DNA of 64,000 nt, taken from the NCBI GenBank assembly GCA_001768565.1, contig MEOE01000011.1, forward strand, positions 1 to 64,000, in the 5' to 3' direction. The position numbers and the translations under genes are program-made. This DNA is from Bacteroidetes bacterium GWF2_33_16 (GTDB lineage Bacteria; Bacteroidota; Bacteroidia; Bacteroidales; UBA12077). The notes below the pieces were generated by a model that had not been told where the DNA came from, made no database searches, and saw only the letters and a program-made list of their open reading frames with translations. Below are positions 18,483 to 26,114 of this stretch, one piece after another; within the stretch, counting starts at the first letter, position 1; every line of letters starts with the position of its first letter.

Positions 18483-21400
18483 ATGAAAATTCCCAAATTA
18501 GCAATAAGTAATTACCAGTTTACAATTATATTGTTTGTCTTAGCAACATTGTTTGGAGTTATATCCTATTTAACAATGCCAAAATCGGAAGATCCATACG
18601 TTGAATATCATACCACTTCTGTATTGGTAATAAATCCGGGCTGTTCGCCAGAAGATATGGAAACTCTTGTTGCTGATCCTTTGGAAAAAGCTTTTAATGA
18701 GATTGAAGGAATAAAGAAAATTACTTCTGAAATTTCTGATGGATTATTCTTTTCGTTTGTTGAGTTTGAATATGGCGAAGATTACGATAAAAAACATCAG
18801 GAAGTTTTACAAAAGATTAATGAAGTAAGAAATGAGTTGCCTTCAACCATAGTTAGACTTGAGGCATTGCAGCCTTCCATTTTGGGTGTTTGTATTTACC
18901 AGTTGGCATTCGTTTCAGAAGGTGCTTCGTCGGCCGAACTTAAAAAGTATGCTGAAGACCTCAAAAAAATAATTGAAAAAGGATACGGAGTTCGAGCTGT
19001 CAACCTTGATGCTGAACAGAATCTTGAAGTTCAGATTGCACTTGATATGGAACGAATGGCATCATATAATATATCTATTGGTCAGGTTATTTCTATTTTG
19101 CAAAGCGAAAATTTAAGTATTCCTGGCGGGAGCATTGATTTGGGAAATAAAAAATTTAGTGTTTTAACCAGTGGATTATATAAATCACTGGACGATATTG
19201 GAAATACTGTTATAAACTCAGGCCCCGAAGGTATTCTAAGACTTAAAGATATTGCAGTTGTTAAGTTCGATTACGAAAATACCGATGTAATCGCTCGATT
19301 AAATGGAAAAGAAGCTGTTTGGTTGTCAGTTGAACAGAAAAACAATATGAATATTTATACAATTTCTGAAAACATAGATAAAGCAATAGATGAATTTAGA
19401 AAAAATGTACCTGAAAATATTAGTATCGAAACAGTTCTTAAACAAGCCGATGGTGTGAGCGATAGAGTTAATAATTTCTTTATGAACTTGTTGCAAGGCG
19501 TGCTTTTGGTTGGTATAATAATTTTTATGGCAATGGGTTTACGATCCTCATTAATTATTATGATTGCTATTCCTGTTTCAGTTTTTATTGGTATTGGATT
19601 AATTGATATATCAGGATACGGTATTCAACAGATGACCATAGGCGGATTAATCATTGTTCTTGGTATGCTTGTAGATTCAAGTATTGCTATGGTTGAGAAT
19701 ATTTACCGATATATAAATAAAGGATTAAAACCTATTGATGCTGCTATTAAAGGGGCACAGGAAATTGGAACTGCTCTTATTAGTTCAACAGTTACAACAG
19801 TATTGGCATTTGCTCCAATGTTAATGATGGGTAATGATGTTGGCGATTTTATTCGAAGTATGGTTTTAATTGTAATTTATACTTTATCAGCTTCATTGGT
19901 AGTAGCGCTTTGTCTTACTCCATTTTTAAGCAGTATTATTCTGAAAAAAGGAAAGGAAAAAGAAAAAGCTTCTGCATTGAATCGATTTATAGATAATTAT
20001 TATGCAAAATGGTTAATAGGTGCACTAAGCCGTCCAAAACTAACTGTTAGTATTAGTGTATTAATATTTATTTCATCTGTTTCATTGCTCCCATTAATTG
20101 GAGTTAGCTTCTTTCCTAAGGCAGAAAAAAGCCAATTAATGATAACAGTTAAGGGCATTGAAGGAACCAATTTAGAAAACACAAAAAAAGCCATACAATA
20201 TGTTGAGTCTGTTATTGATACTATTCCTGAAGTACAGAAAATTGCTTCTACCATTGGTGAGGGAAATCCACAGGTTTATTATAATATGTTACAACCAAAT
20301 CCTGCAGCAAACCTGGGTCAGGTATTTGTAATACTCGATAATTCTGCATTAAAATCAATGGAAAATAGGATTTCTGATTTACGTTCAGTATTTAATAATT
20401 ATCCGGGTGCTAAAATTGAAGTTAAAGAATTTGTTCAAGGGCCACCTGTTGATGCTCCTGTTCAAATACGTTTATTTTCAGAAAACCTTAACGATTTAAA
20501 AAATGTAGCAGTAATTGTTGAAAATATCTTTAAGAATACTCCTGGCCTAATAAATATTAATAATCCTTATGCTGTTGATAAAACTGATCTAAAAGTTAAA
20601 ATTAATCGCGAAAAAGCGGGTAGACTGGGAGTTAATGTTGCCGATATTGATTATATAGTTCGTGCTACTGTAAATGGCATAGGAATTGGAATTTATCAGG
20701 ATAAATTTGGAGATAAATACGATATGGTAATTAAATCAGATCAACAAGTATCAAATAATTTAGATTGGTTTGAAAAGGCTTATGTTAAAACATATGCTGG
20801 AGTGCAGGTTAAGTTATCACAGATTGCCGATATTGAGTTTGATAAGAGTAATAAACAGATCGATCATTATAAATTAGATCGCTATGTATCTATTAATGCC
20901 GATGTTGATGAGTCGATTCAATCAATTGATGCTGCTACAAAGCAAGTTGTAGCTCAATTAAACAAAACAGAATTACCTGTTGGAACTACATTTATGGTCG
21001 GCGGTGAACAAGAAAGCCGAAACGATAGTTTTGGCGGATTAGGTAAAGCATTATTAATAGCATTGCTCGGAATCTTTGCAGTATTGGTTTTACAATTTAA
21101 ATCATTTAAACAACCTTTAATTATTTATACAGCAATTCCGCTGTCAATTACCGGAGCATTTGTCACGCTTTTGGCTTTAGGTTACTCTTTTTCATTTATG
21201 GCCTTTGTAGGTTTAACAAGCTTAATGGGAATTGTTATTAATAGTAGTATAATTTTGGTCGATTATGCAAATCAGCTAAAAGCTGAAGGATTAAATACGT
21301 ACGATGCAGTTATGGAATCGTCAAAAACAAGGTTCACTCCAATATTATTAACCACCATAACAACTGTGGCAGGTTTGTTACCGCTAACTGTTTTTGGAGG

Positions 21401-21530
21401 TAGCATGTGGGCTCCAATGGGATGGGCAATTATTGGAGGACTATTATTTTCTACATTACTCACTTTAATATTGGTACCTGTTTTATATCTTATGGTTTCA
21501 AATGAAAAAAAGAAATTAACTGCTGAGTAA
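18483..21530 (+). CDS. RND-family efflux transporter (HAE1/AcrB type)
   Basis: The 1,015-residue inner-membrane pump has twelve predicted membrane segments in the AcrB pattern: TM1 near residues 12-30, two large periplasmic loops, and TM clusters at about 335-480 and 850-1005. The proton-relay helix reads GMLVDSSIAMVENIYR, with one Asp where AcrB has two. It exports a hydrophobic drug or metabolite using the proton gradient. The substrate is not evident. It is followed by a LytS-type histidine kinase gene 57 bases downstream. Confidence 0.94.
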   Translation: MKIPKLAISNYQFTIILFVLATLFGVISYLTMPKSEDPYVEYHTTSVLVINPGCSPEDMETLVADPLEKAFNEIEGIKKITSEISDGLFFSFVEFEYGEDYDKKHQEVLQKINEVRNELPSTIVRLEALQPSILGVCIYQLAFVSEGASSAELKKYAEDLKKIIEKGYGVRAVNLDAEQNLEVQIALDMERMASYNISIGQVISILQSENLSIPGGSIDLGNKKFSVLTSGLYKSLDDIGNTVINSGPEGILRLKDIAVVKFDYENTDVIARLNGKEAVWLSVEQKNNMNIYTISENIDKAIDEFRKNVPENISIETVLKQADGVSDRVNNFFMNLLQGVLLVGIIIFMAMGLRSSLIIMIAIPVSVFIGIGLIDISGYGIQQMTIGGLIIVLGMLVDSSIAMVENIYRYINKGLKPIDAAIKGAQEIGTALISSTVTTVLAFAPMLMMGNDVGDFIRSMVLIVIYTLSASLVVALCLTPFLSSIILKKGKEKEKASALNRFIDNYYAKWLIGALSRPKLTVSISVLIFISSVSLLPLIGVSFFPKAEKSQLMITVKGIEGTNLENTKKAIQYVESVIDTIPEVQKIASTIGEGNPQVYYNMLQPNPAANLGQVFVILDNSALKSMENRISDLRSVFNNYPGAKIEVKEFVQGPPVDAPVQIRLFSENLNDLKNVAVIVENIFKNTPGLININNPYAVDKTDLKVKINREKAGRLGVNVADIDYIVRATVNGIGIGIYQDKFGDKYDMVIKSDQQVSNNLDWFEKAYVKTYAGVQVKLSQIADIEFDKSNKQIDHYKLDRYVSINADVDESIQSIDAATKQVVAQLNKTELPVGTTFMVGGEQESRNDSFGGLGKALLIALLGIFAVLVLQFKSFKQPLIIYTAIPLSITGAFVTLLALGYSFSFMAFVGLTSLMGIVINSSIILVDYANQLKAEGLNTYDAVMESSKTRFTPILLTTITTVAGLLPLTVFGGSMWAPMGWAIIGGLLFSTLLTLILVPVLYLMVSNEKKKLTAE

Positions 21531-21587
21531 GTTTTACAGTATTTTAATAATAATTTTTTGTTAATTTGATATAGAAAATTTTACATT

Positions 21588-22709
21588 ATGAAATTAAACT
21601 GGCAAACATTTAAGTGGCTTGCAATTGTAGGTTCATTACCTCCATTATATTTTCATCTAAGGGCATTGGTTTTAAAAGAATATGTGACTACAAATACAGC
21701 TAGTGATTTTATTTTCTGGCTTGTAATTTCAATTTTTGTTACCATTGTTTTATCTGTTATTGTATTTATTGAGATTGACTGGCTTCAAAAAGTTCTTCCC
21801 TGGAAAAAGTATGTTGCACGAAGAATAATTGCAGGAGTTTCTCTAACATTTTTTACTGTAATGGTAGGAATGCTTATATTATCAAAATTCACATATGGCA
21901 TGCATTGCAAAATGTTTCCCGAAAAGTTAACATATACACATCACTTATTCGAAGAATTAACAACAGGTATGGTGCTTTGGGCAATTTTGGTGAGTGTAAA
22001 TGAAGGAGTATATTTTTTTAATCAATGGAGAGATGAATTGGTCTTATCCCAAATACTTCAAAAGGAAAAAGTAGAATCGCAACTCGAAGCTTTACGTAAT
22101 CAGGCAAATCCACATTTTCTGTTTAATAGTTTAAACGTCCTATCATCGCTTGTACATTCTGATCCTGATAAGGCCGAAGAATTTATTAACCAGTTTGCAT
22201 CTGTTTATAGGTATGTTTTAAATATTCAGGACAAAAATGTTGTAACCCTAAGGGAGGAACTTGAATTTCTGAAGTCCTATTTGTTTCTTCAGAAAATAAG
22301 ATTTGTTGAGGGCCTTAATTACAAGATAGATATTGAAGAGAATTTAAAGGATTCTTACATTGTACCATTTTCACTCCAAATGCTAGTAGAGAATGCAATA
22401 AAGCATAATAGTATTGAAAAGGAAAAACCACTAAATATTCATGTATTTATTAAAGAATATAAAGTTTTTGTTAAGAATAATATACAATTACGCGAAGACG
22501 AAGTTAATTCAAATGGAGTTGGGTTGTCGAACTTACGTCAGCGCTATTTTCATTTGGCGGGTATTATGCCCGAAATTAGTCAAACAGATTATGAGTTTGT
22601 AGTAAATATTCCATTGCTTAAACCCGAAAAGAAAGAAGAAAGCATAAAATACGATCACGATGACTGTTGTAATAATAGAAGACGAAAGTTTCGCAGCAGA
22701 AAAACTTGA
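21588..22709 (+). CDS. LytS/YehU-type sensor histidine kinase
   Basis: The 373-residue protein has four hydrophobic segments in the first 150 residues, a short coiled coil, then a His_kinase domain with H176 in NPHFLFNSLNVLSSLV, the N-box LVENAIKHN and the glycine box GVGLSNLRQR. It phosphorylates the LytTR regulator encoded next. The two reading frames overlap by 50 bp, so the kinase tail (rich in Asp, Arg and Cys) is encoded over the regulator's start. Position after the efflux genes suggests it controls or is controlled with the pump. Confidence 0.92.
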   Translation: MKLNWQTFKWLAIVGSLPPLYFHLRALVLKEYVTTNTASDFIFWLVISIFVTIVLSVIVFIEIDWLQKVLPWKKYVARRIIAGVSLTFFTVMVGMLILSKFTYGMHCKMFPEKLTYTHHLFEELTTGMVLWAILVSVNEGVYFFNQWRDELVLSQILQKEKVESQLEALRNQANPHFLFNSLNVLSSLVHSDPDKAEEFINQFASVYRYVLNIQDKNVVTLREELEFLKSYLFLQKIRFVEGLNYKIDIEENLKDSYIVPFSLQMLVENAIKHNSIEKEKPLNIHVFIKEYKVFVKNNIQLREDEVNSNGVGLSNLRQRYFHLAGIMPEISQTDYEFVVNIPLLKPEKKEESIKYDHDDCCNNRRRKFRSRKT

Positions 22710-23415
22710 ACGATTATTAAAAGAACTTGATCCGGAAATCAATGTTCTTTCAAAAATTGAGTCAGTTAAAAATGCTGTAACATGGTTAAAGTCTAATAAT
22801 CCAGACCTTATTTTCCTTGATATTCATTTAGCTGATGGGTTGTGTTTTAGAATATTTGATGAAGTTGAAATTAAAACGCCCATAATATTTACAACAGCCT
22901 ACGATCAATATGCTATTCAGGCATTTAAAGTAAACAGTGTCGATTATCTTTTAAAACCAATTAATAAGTTTGATTTAGCTCAGAGTTACGAAAAATTCAG
23001 AACCTATCACCAAAAAGAAAATACACTTGACTATCAAGCCCTAAAAGCTATGATAGGAGATATGAAAGAAAAAAAATATCAACAGAGATTTTTGGTTGTT
23101 CAGGGCGATTCTATTAAAACTGTTATTGTTAGCGATATAGCTTATTTTTTTGCTGATGGTAAATATACATTCTTAGTTGAAAAAGCAGGAGAACGTTTTT
23201 TAATAGATACAACACTTGAACATTTAACTCTTGTTTTGGATCCTGCTAGTTTTTTCAGAATAAACCGGCAAATAATAATTAATATTGATAGTATAAAAAA
23301 AATGAATACTTGGTTTAGCCGGAGAATTAAACTGGAATTAATCCCTACATTTGAAAAGGAGACTATTGTAAGTACTGAACGAGTAAAGGATTTCAAAGAG
23401 TGGCTAAATCAATAA
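22660..23415 (+). CDS. LytTR-family response regulator
   Basis: The 251-residue protein has a receiver domain (IIEDESFAAEKL; phospho-acceptor Asp54 in LIFLDIHLADG; VDYLLKPINKFDLAQS) and a C-terminal LytTR DNA-binding domain (about 140-250: FLVVQGDSIKTVIVSDIAYFFADG; FFRINRQIIINIDSIKKMN). It is the cognate regulator of the overlapping LytS-type kinase. Its targets are probably the upstream efflux genes, by position only. Confidence 0.93.
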   Translation: MTVVIIEDESFAAEKLERLLKELDPEINVLSKIESVKNAVTWLKSNNPDLIFLDIHLADGLCFRIFDEVEIKTPIIFTTAYDQYAIQAFKVNSVDYLLKPINKFDLAQSYEKFRTYHQKENTLDYQALKAMIGDMKEKKYQQRFLVVQGDSIKTVIVSDIAYFFADGKYTFLVEKAGERFLIDTTLEHLTLVLDPASFFRINRQIIINIDSIKKMNTWFSRRIKLELIPTFEKETIVSTERVKDFKEWLNQ

Positions 23416-23626
23416 TTATTGATTACTATTTTAATTCTTTATCCAATTAATAATCCCTCTTTCGATACAAAATGTCTTATTTTAAATTTCAAGGTAATTA
23501 AATTTTGCCTAGACAAGAAGAACAACGTTTTCTGGTTTCCCAATATAATAGCTTTTTAATTAAATAGTTGAAGAGAAGTTTACATCTTGAAAAGGTCTTG
23601 TTGTAGCAACATGAAAGCAAAAAATA

Positions 23627-23654
23627 ATAAAAAAAGCCGCTCTAAGGGAGCGGC
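23627..23654 (-). terminator. Rho-independent terminator (minus strand)
   Basis: GCCGCTC (23636-23642) and GAGCGGC (23648-23654) form a 7-bp GC-rich stem with a 5-nt loop. An A-run on the plus strand (23629-23635) becomes the U-run for minus-strand transcripts, 24 bases past the lipoprotein stop. Confidence 0.85.
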
Positions 23655-23678
23655 AAATCAAAAAAATATTAAAGAAAA

Positions 23679-24260
23679 TTACATTTTGCGAATTTTATCT
23701 TTTGCTGATTTTACTTCTGAATAATCTATATATACTAAGTTGCCTTTATAATAACCAGTAAGCTTTTTATTATCTGATAATGTACAATCAATAGTAATCT
23801 CATATTTGGTGTCATTTAACTTAACCTTAACTGTTCCTGCAACAATTTCAATATATCCCAAATCTGTAAAAAATGCTGCATTGATTGCAATCTCTCCATA
23901 GTAAAATGTTCCAGCGGTTCCCAAAGTATTATTAAAGGTATAAGTCCCTGTGGTTAATTGAGTGCCAGAAGTTGATAAGAACCAAAGATATATATAAGAT
24001 CCTGTTCCACTTATATCACCTGTAAGCTCATTTAAAGTAAATTCCTTTGTTAAAAATGTTAAATCAACTTCATATACAGATGTAATATCCTTTCCATCAC
24101 CAATTCCATAGTTTTCAAGTAATCCCTTGGCAATTTTGTAAGTTTTACCATCGTATTTAAAATTATTTTCTTTTACTGTTTCTTCATCGTCACAAGAAAT
24201 AAAAGCTATTGAGAAAATAGCTAAAACAATATTGATAAATGTTACGTTAATCTTTTTCAT
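23679..24260 (-). CDS. Lipoprotein of unknown function
   Basis: The 193-residue protein has a lipoprotein signal with lipobox FISC followed by DDEE, a Bacteroidota-like acidic export signal for surface lipoproteins. The mature part is Thr-, Gly- and Tyr-rich and looks all-beta (repeated TYTF, YYGEI, VKVKL, YEITID strands). I do not recognise the family. It is transcribed alone, with a compact leader containing a duplicated heptamer upstream and a good terminator downstream. A lipocalin-like or calycin fold is possible but is a guess. Confidence 0.75.
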   Translation of the reverse strand: MKKINVTFINIVLAIFSIAFISCDDEETVKENNFKYDGKTYKIAKGLLENYGIGDGKDITSVYEVDLTFLTKEFTLNELTGDISGTGSYIYLWFLSTSGTQLTTGTYTFNNTLGTAGTFYYGEIAINAAFFTDLGYIEIVAGTVKVKLNDTKYEITIDCTLSDNKKLTGYYKGNLVYIDYSEVKSAKDKIRKM

Positions 24261-24274
24261 ATATAGTAATTTTT

Positions 24275-24340
24275 TAGAGACCTACTCGTTAGCTTTTCGG
24301 CAATCGCTCCCTACTCTTTTTTTGGATTTTGGGGTTTCTC
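24275..24340 (-). promoter_or_regulatory. Candidate structured 5' leader of the lipoprotein gene
   Basis: In the 80 bases before the lipoprotein start (minus strand) the heptamer GAGTAGG occurs twice, 22 bases apart (plus-strand 24310-24316 and 24281-24287). GAG-AA-ACC (around 24330-24337) can pair with GGTCTC (24277-24282) to close the segment. It matches no riboswitch I can name. Confidence 0.35.
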
Positions 24341-24406
24341 CATCAATTTTATTAGTATAAGATCTTTTCTTAAACCTAATTTATTATATTTTGTTCAGGA
24401 TTAAAG

Positions 24407-25006
24407 CTAAATATTAAATGACTTATGATTGATAATTATCTCGTTTTTAAGCCATATCCATAAAAAGAAATAAACAATAATAAATACTAATATACAAAAA
24501 ATAAAAAATGGTAGGGCCTTCTCCGGTTTAATTTTAATCATTTTTCGAAAACCAAAGAAGAATATATAAATACAGTAAAGATTTAAAAAGCTTACCATTC
24601 TGCTCATAGCAGGAGATATATTTAAAATGCTAATGGTAATAATTGCAGTAAAGGAGTAAGTTATTAATTCAAATACTTTATTGAACGATTGAGTCGCTTC
24701 GAATTTTTTGGCAAAGAATTGAATTATCCAGGCAACTATGTAAATACTAATAACAGTTACAAGATAATAGTAAGCAAAGAGTTTTAGCCCAAGAGTAAAT
24801 GATGTTGCTAAACCTACAAACTGAACTCTGTACCCAATAAGTGAATAACCAATAAAACCTACTAATGCAGGTATCAGGGCTAGATACACTATATAATCTT
24901 TAATTAATATCTTATAATGGTTATTTTCTAATGAGATACTTTCCCATTCAGCTTTTGGATTAATAATAATTGATTTTGCTCTTTCTAAACTTGATTTATA
25001 ATTCAT
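24407..25006 (-). CDS. Yip1-domain integral membrane protein
   Basis: The 199-residue protein opens with the Yip1-family start SLERAKSIIINPKAEWESI, followed by five hydrophobic segments (about 35-57, 70-92, 112-130, 137-152, 163-185). Bacterial Yip1 proteins are inner-membrane proteins of unknown function, often near envelope genes. The ATG overlaps the last codons of an upstream 42-residue membrane microprotein gene, so the two are probably translated together. Confidence 0.85.
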   Translation of the reverse strand: MNYKSSLERAKSIIINPKAEWESISLENNHYKILIKDYIVYLALIPALVGFIGYSLIGYRVQFVGLATSFTLGLKLFAYYYLVTVISIYIVAWIIQFFAKKFEATQSFNKVFELITYSFTAIITISILNISPAMSRMVSFLNLYCIYIFFFGFRKMIKIKPEKALPFFIFCILVFIIVYFFLWIWLKNEIIINHKSFNI

Positions 25007-25124
25007 TTAATTGTATTGTTTTGGTATTAAGGCTAATAATAACCTTTTGAATAGAATTGATAAAGCTTAAAATTATATATAAAATTAGTACAATTAGTAA
25101 AAACATTAAAATAAACATTTCCAT
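24996..25124 (-). CDS. 42-residue single-span membrane microprotein overlapping the Yip1 gene
   Basis: A short reading frame begins ATG GAA ATG and encodes 42 residues. Residues 3-22 are almost wholly hydrophobic (MFILMFLLIVLILYIILSFI), followed by a polar tail with Gln, Lys, Asn and Thr. It ends TAA inside the first codons of the Yip1 gene (11-base overlap). The frame, its composition and the overlap support a real gene, but no Shine-Dalgarno or homologue could be checked. Inference: a small partner subunit of the Yip1 protein. The alternative is a leader peptide. Confidence 0.6.
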   Translation of the reverse strand: MEMFILMFLLIVLILYIILSFINSIQKVIISLNTKTIQLNEL

Positions 25125-25180
25125 TTTGATTTACATAATTAAGTGTATGATTATACTATAAAAATAGTGATCAATATGAG

Positions 25181-25211
25181 TTGACAAACAATTATATAAT
25201 CCTTATCTTTA
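25181..25211 (+). promoter_or_regulatory. Promoter of the dodecin gene
   Basis: TTGACA (25181-25186) and TATCTTTA (25204-25211) are in Bacteroidota-like arrangement: 20 bases lie between TTG and the TAnnTTT(G/A) box. The ATG is 43 bases downstream. Confidence 0.55.
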
Positions 25212-25242
25212 GTATTCTATCCAATTTTCTTTATTAATAAAA

Positions 25243-25250
25243 AAGGAGGT
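25243..25250 (+). promoter_or_regulatory. Strong Shine-Dalgarno of dodecin
   Basis: AAGGAGGT is a full anti-16S match, 4 bases before the ATG. Other genes of this window lack such a sequence, as is normal in Bacteroidota, so this start is marked out. Confidence 0.75.
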
Positions 25251-25254
25251 TACT

Positions 25255-25470
25255 ATGCCCGAAACTGTTTACAAAATTATTGAACTGGTTGGTACAAGTA
25301 CCGAATCATGGGAAAAAGCTGCCGAAGCCGCTGTAAAAAAGGCTGCTGAAAGCTTGCGCGATTTGCGTATAGCTGAAATCTCTCAACTCGACATGCATAT
25401 AAAAGATGGTAAAATTGAAGCCTATAGGGCAAAAGTTAAAGTATCATTTAAATACGAGGGGCATGGTTAA
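25255..25470 (+). CDS. Dodecin, flavin-binding storage protein
   Basis: The 71-residue protein has the dodecin beta-alpha-beta-beta layout: VYKIIELVGTSTESWEKAAEAAVKKAAESLRDLRIAEI, then strands ending VKVSFKYEG. Family members assemble as hollow 12-mers that bind and buffer flavins (FMN, riboflavin) or CoA. It is an isolated single gene with its own promoter and strong ribosome-binding site, which suggests abundant product. Confidence 0.93.
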   Translation: MPETVYKIIELVGTSTESWEKAAEAAVKKAAESLRDLRIAEISQLDMHIKDGKIEAYRAKVKVSFKYEGHG

Positions 25471-25492
25471 TAAAACAGTAGATTTTTAATTT

Positions 25493-25542
25493 ACCGCAAA
25501 GGTTAAATATTGGGGTTTTACTTTTTATTTGATCTTTGCGGT
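25493..25542. repeat. Long inverted repeat between convergent genes
   Basis: A 17-base arm (25493-25509, ACCGCAAAGGTTAAATA) pairs with its inverted copy (25526-25542) with two mismatches that can be G-U pairs. It resembles the CGCAAAG repeats scattered in Bacteroidota. As RNA it forms a strong hairpin, with AT-rich sequence after it, so it may terminate the dodecin transcript and the facing gene. Confidence 0.65.
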
Positions 25543-25555
25543 TATATTTTACAAT

Positions 25556-26107
25556 TTATTCTTCTGTATCTACTTGTCTTATAAGTTTGTTTTTTCCGTA
25601 GGTAGCATATTCTTTGCCAGGAAAATATAATTCGAAAATTGTCTCCATTTCCATCTCGTTAATTCTTTTTATTGTAAATTTTGCTTTGCTTCCAATAACA
25701 AAATTCTCCATTAGTTCTGTTTCAAAAATCAAAAGATTATCATTTGATAAAGAATCATTAAGCACATATTGATTATAATATCCCTCATTATTAAACTGAC
25801 GGTAAATATATTTACCATTATGTTTATCGAAACTAATAATTCCCCAATCATCATGTATTTCACCTTCTGGTTTCTTTGGTGTTGGAGTAAATTCTGAATG
25901 GTGATTTACTTCAATATATTTGCCATCCAAAACAAAATTATAACTAGCAACTATTTCAGATTTACTATTACCAAATCCGGTTCCACTTCCATTCCAATAA
26001 CCAATTATAAAATTGAATCGGTTCCACTGAATATCTTGGGCATCTACTGGTTTTAAACCCATAAAAAATAAAAGAAATATAAGCAAGGTAATTTTAAAAT
26101 TATTCAT
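25556..26107 (-). CDS. Exported lipocalin/nitrobindin-like protein, function unknown
   Basis: The 183-residue protein has a cleavable signal peptide (near VDAQD). The mature part opens with FIIGYWNGSGTGFG and continues as a chain of beta strands (YNFVLDGKYIEVNHHSEF, KYIYRQFNNEGY), a pattern seen in DUF1579-like and nitrobindin/THAP4-type calycin barrels. The ligand is unknown. It follows the LtaS-like gene by 7 bases on the same strand, so the two are likely co-transcribed. Confidence 0.65.
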   Translation of the reverse strand: MNNFKITLLIFLLFFMGLKPVDAQDIQWNRFNFIIGYWNGSGTGFGNSKSEIVASYNFVLDGKYIEVNHHSEFTPTPKKPEGEIHDDWGIISFDKHNGKYIYRQFNNEGYYNQYVLNDSLSNDNLLIFETELMENFVIGSKAKFTIKRINEMEMETIFELYFPGKEYATYGKNKLIRQVDTEE

Positions 26108-26114
26108 AGCAGAT

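Noticed and set aside
24275..24340. Glycine, preQ1 or SAM riboswitch
   Set aside because: The conserved cores of these classes are not present; only a duplicated heptamer and one short stem were seen.
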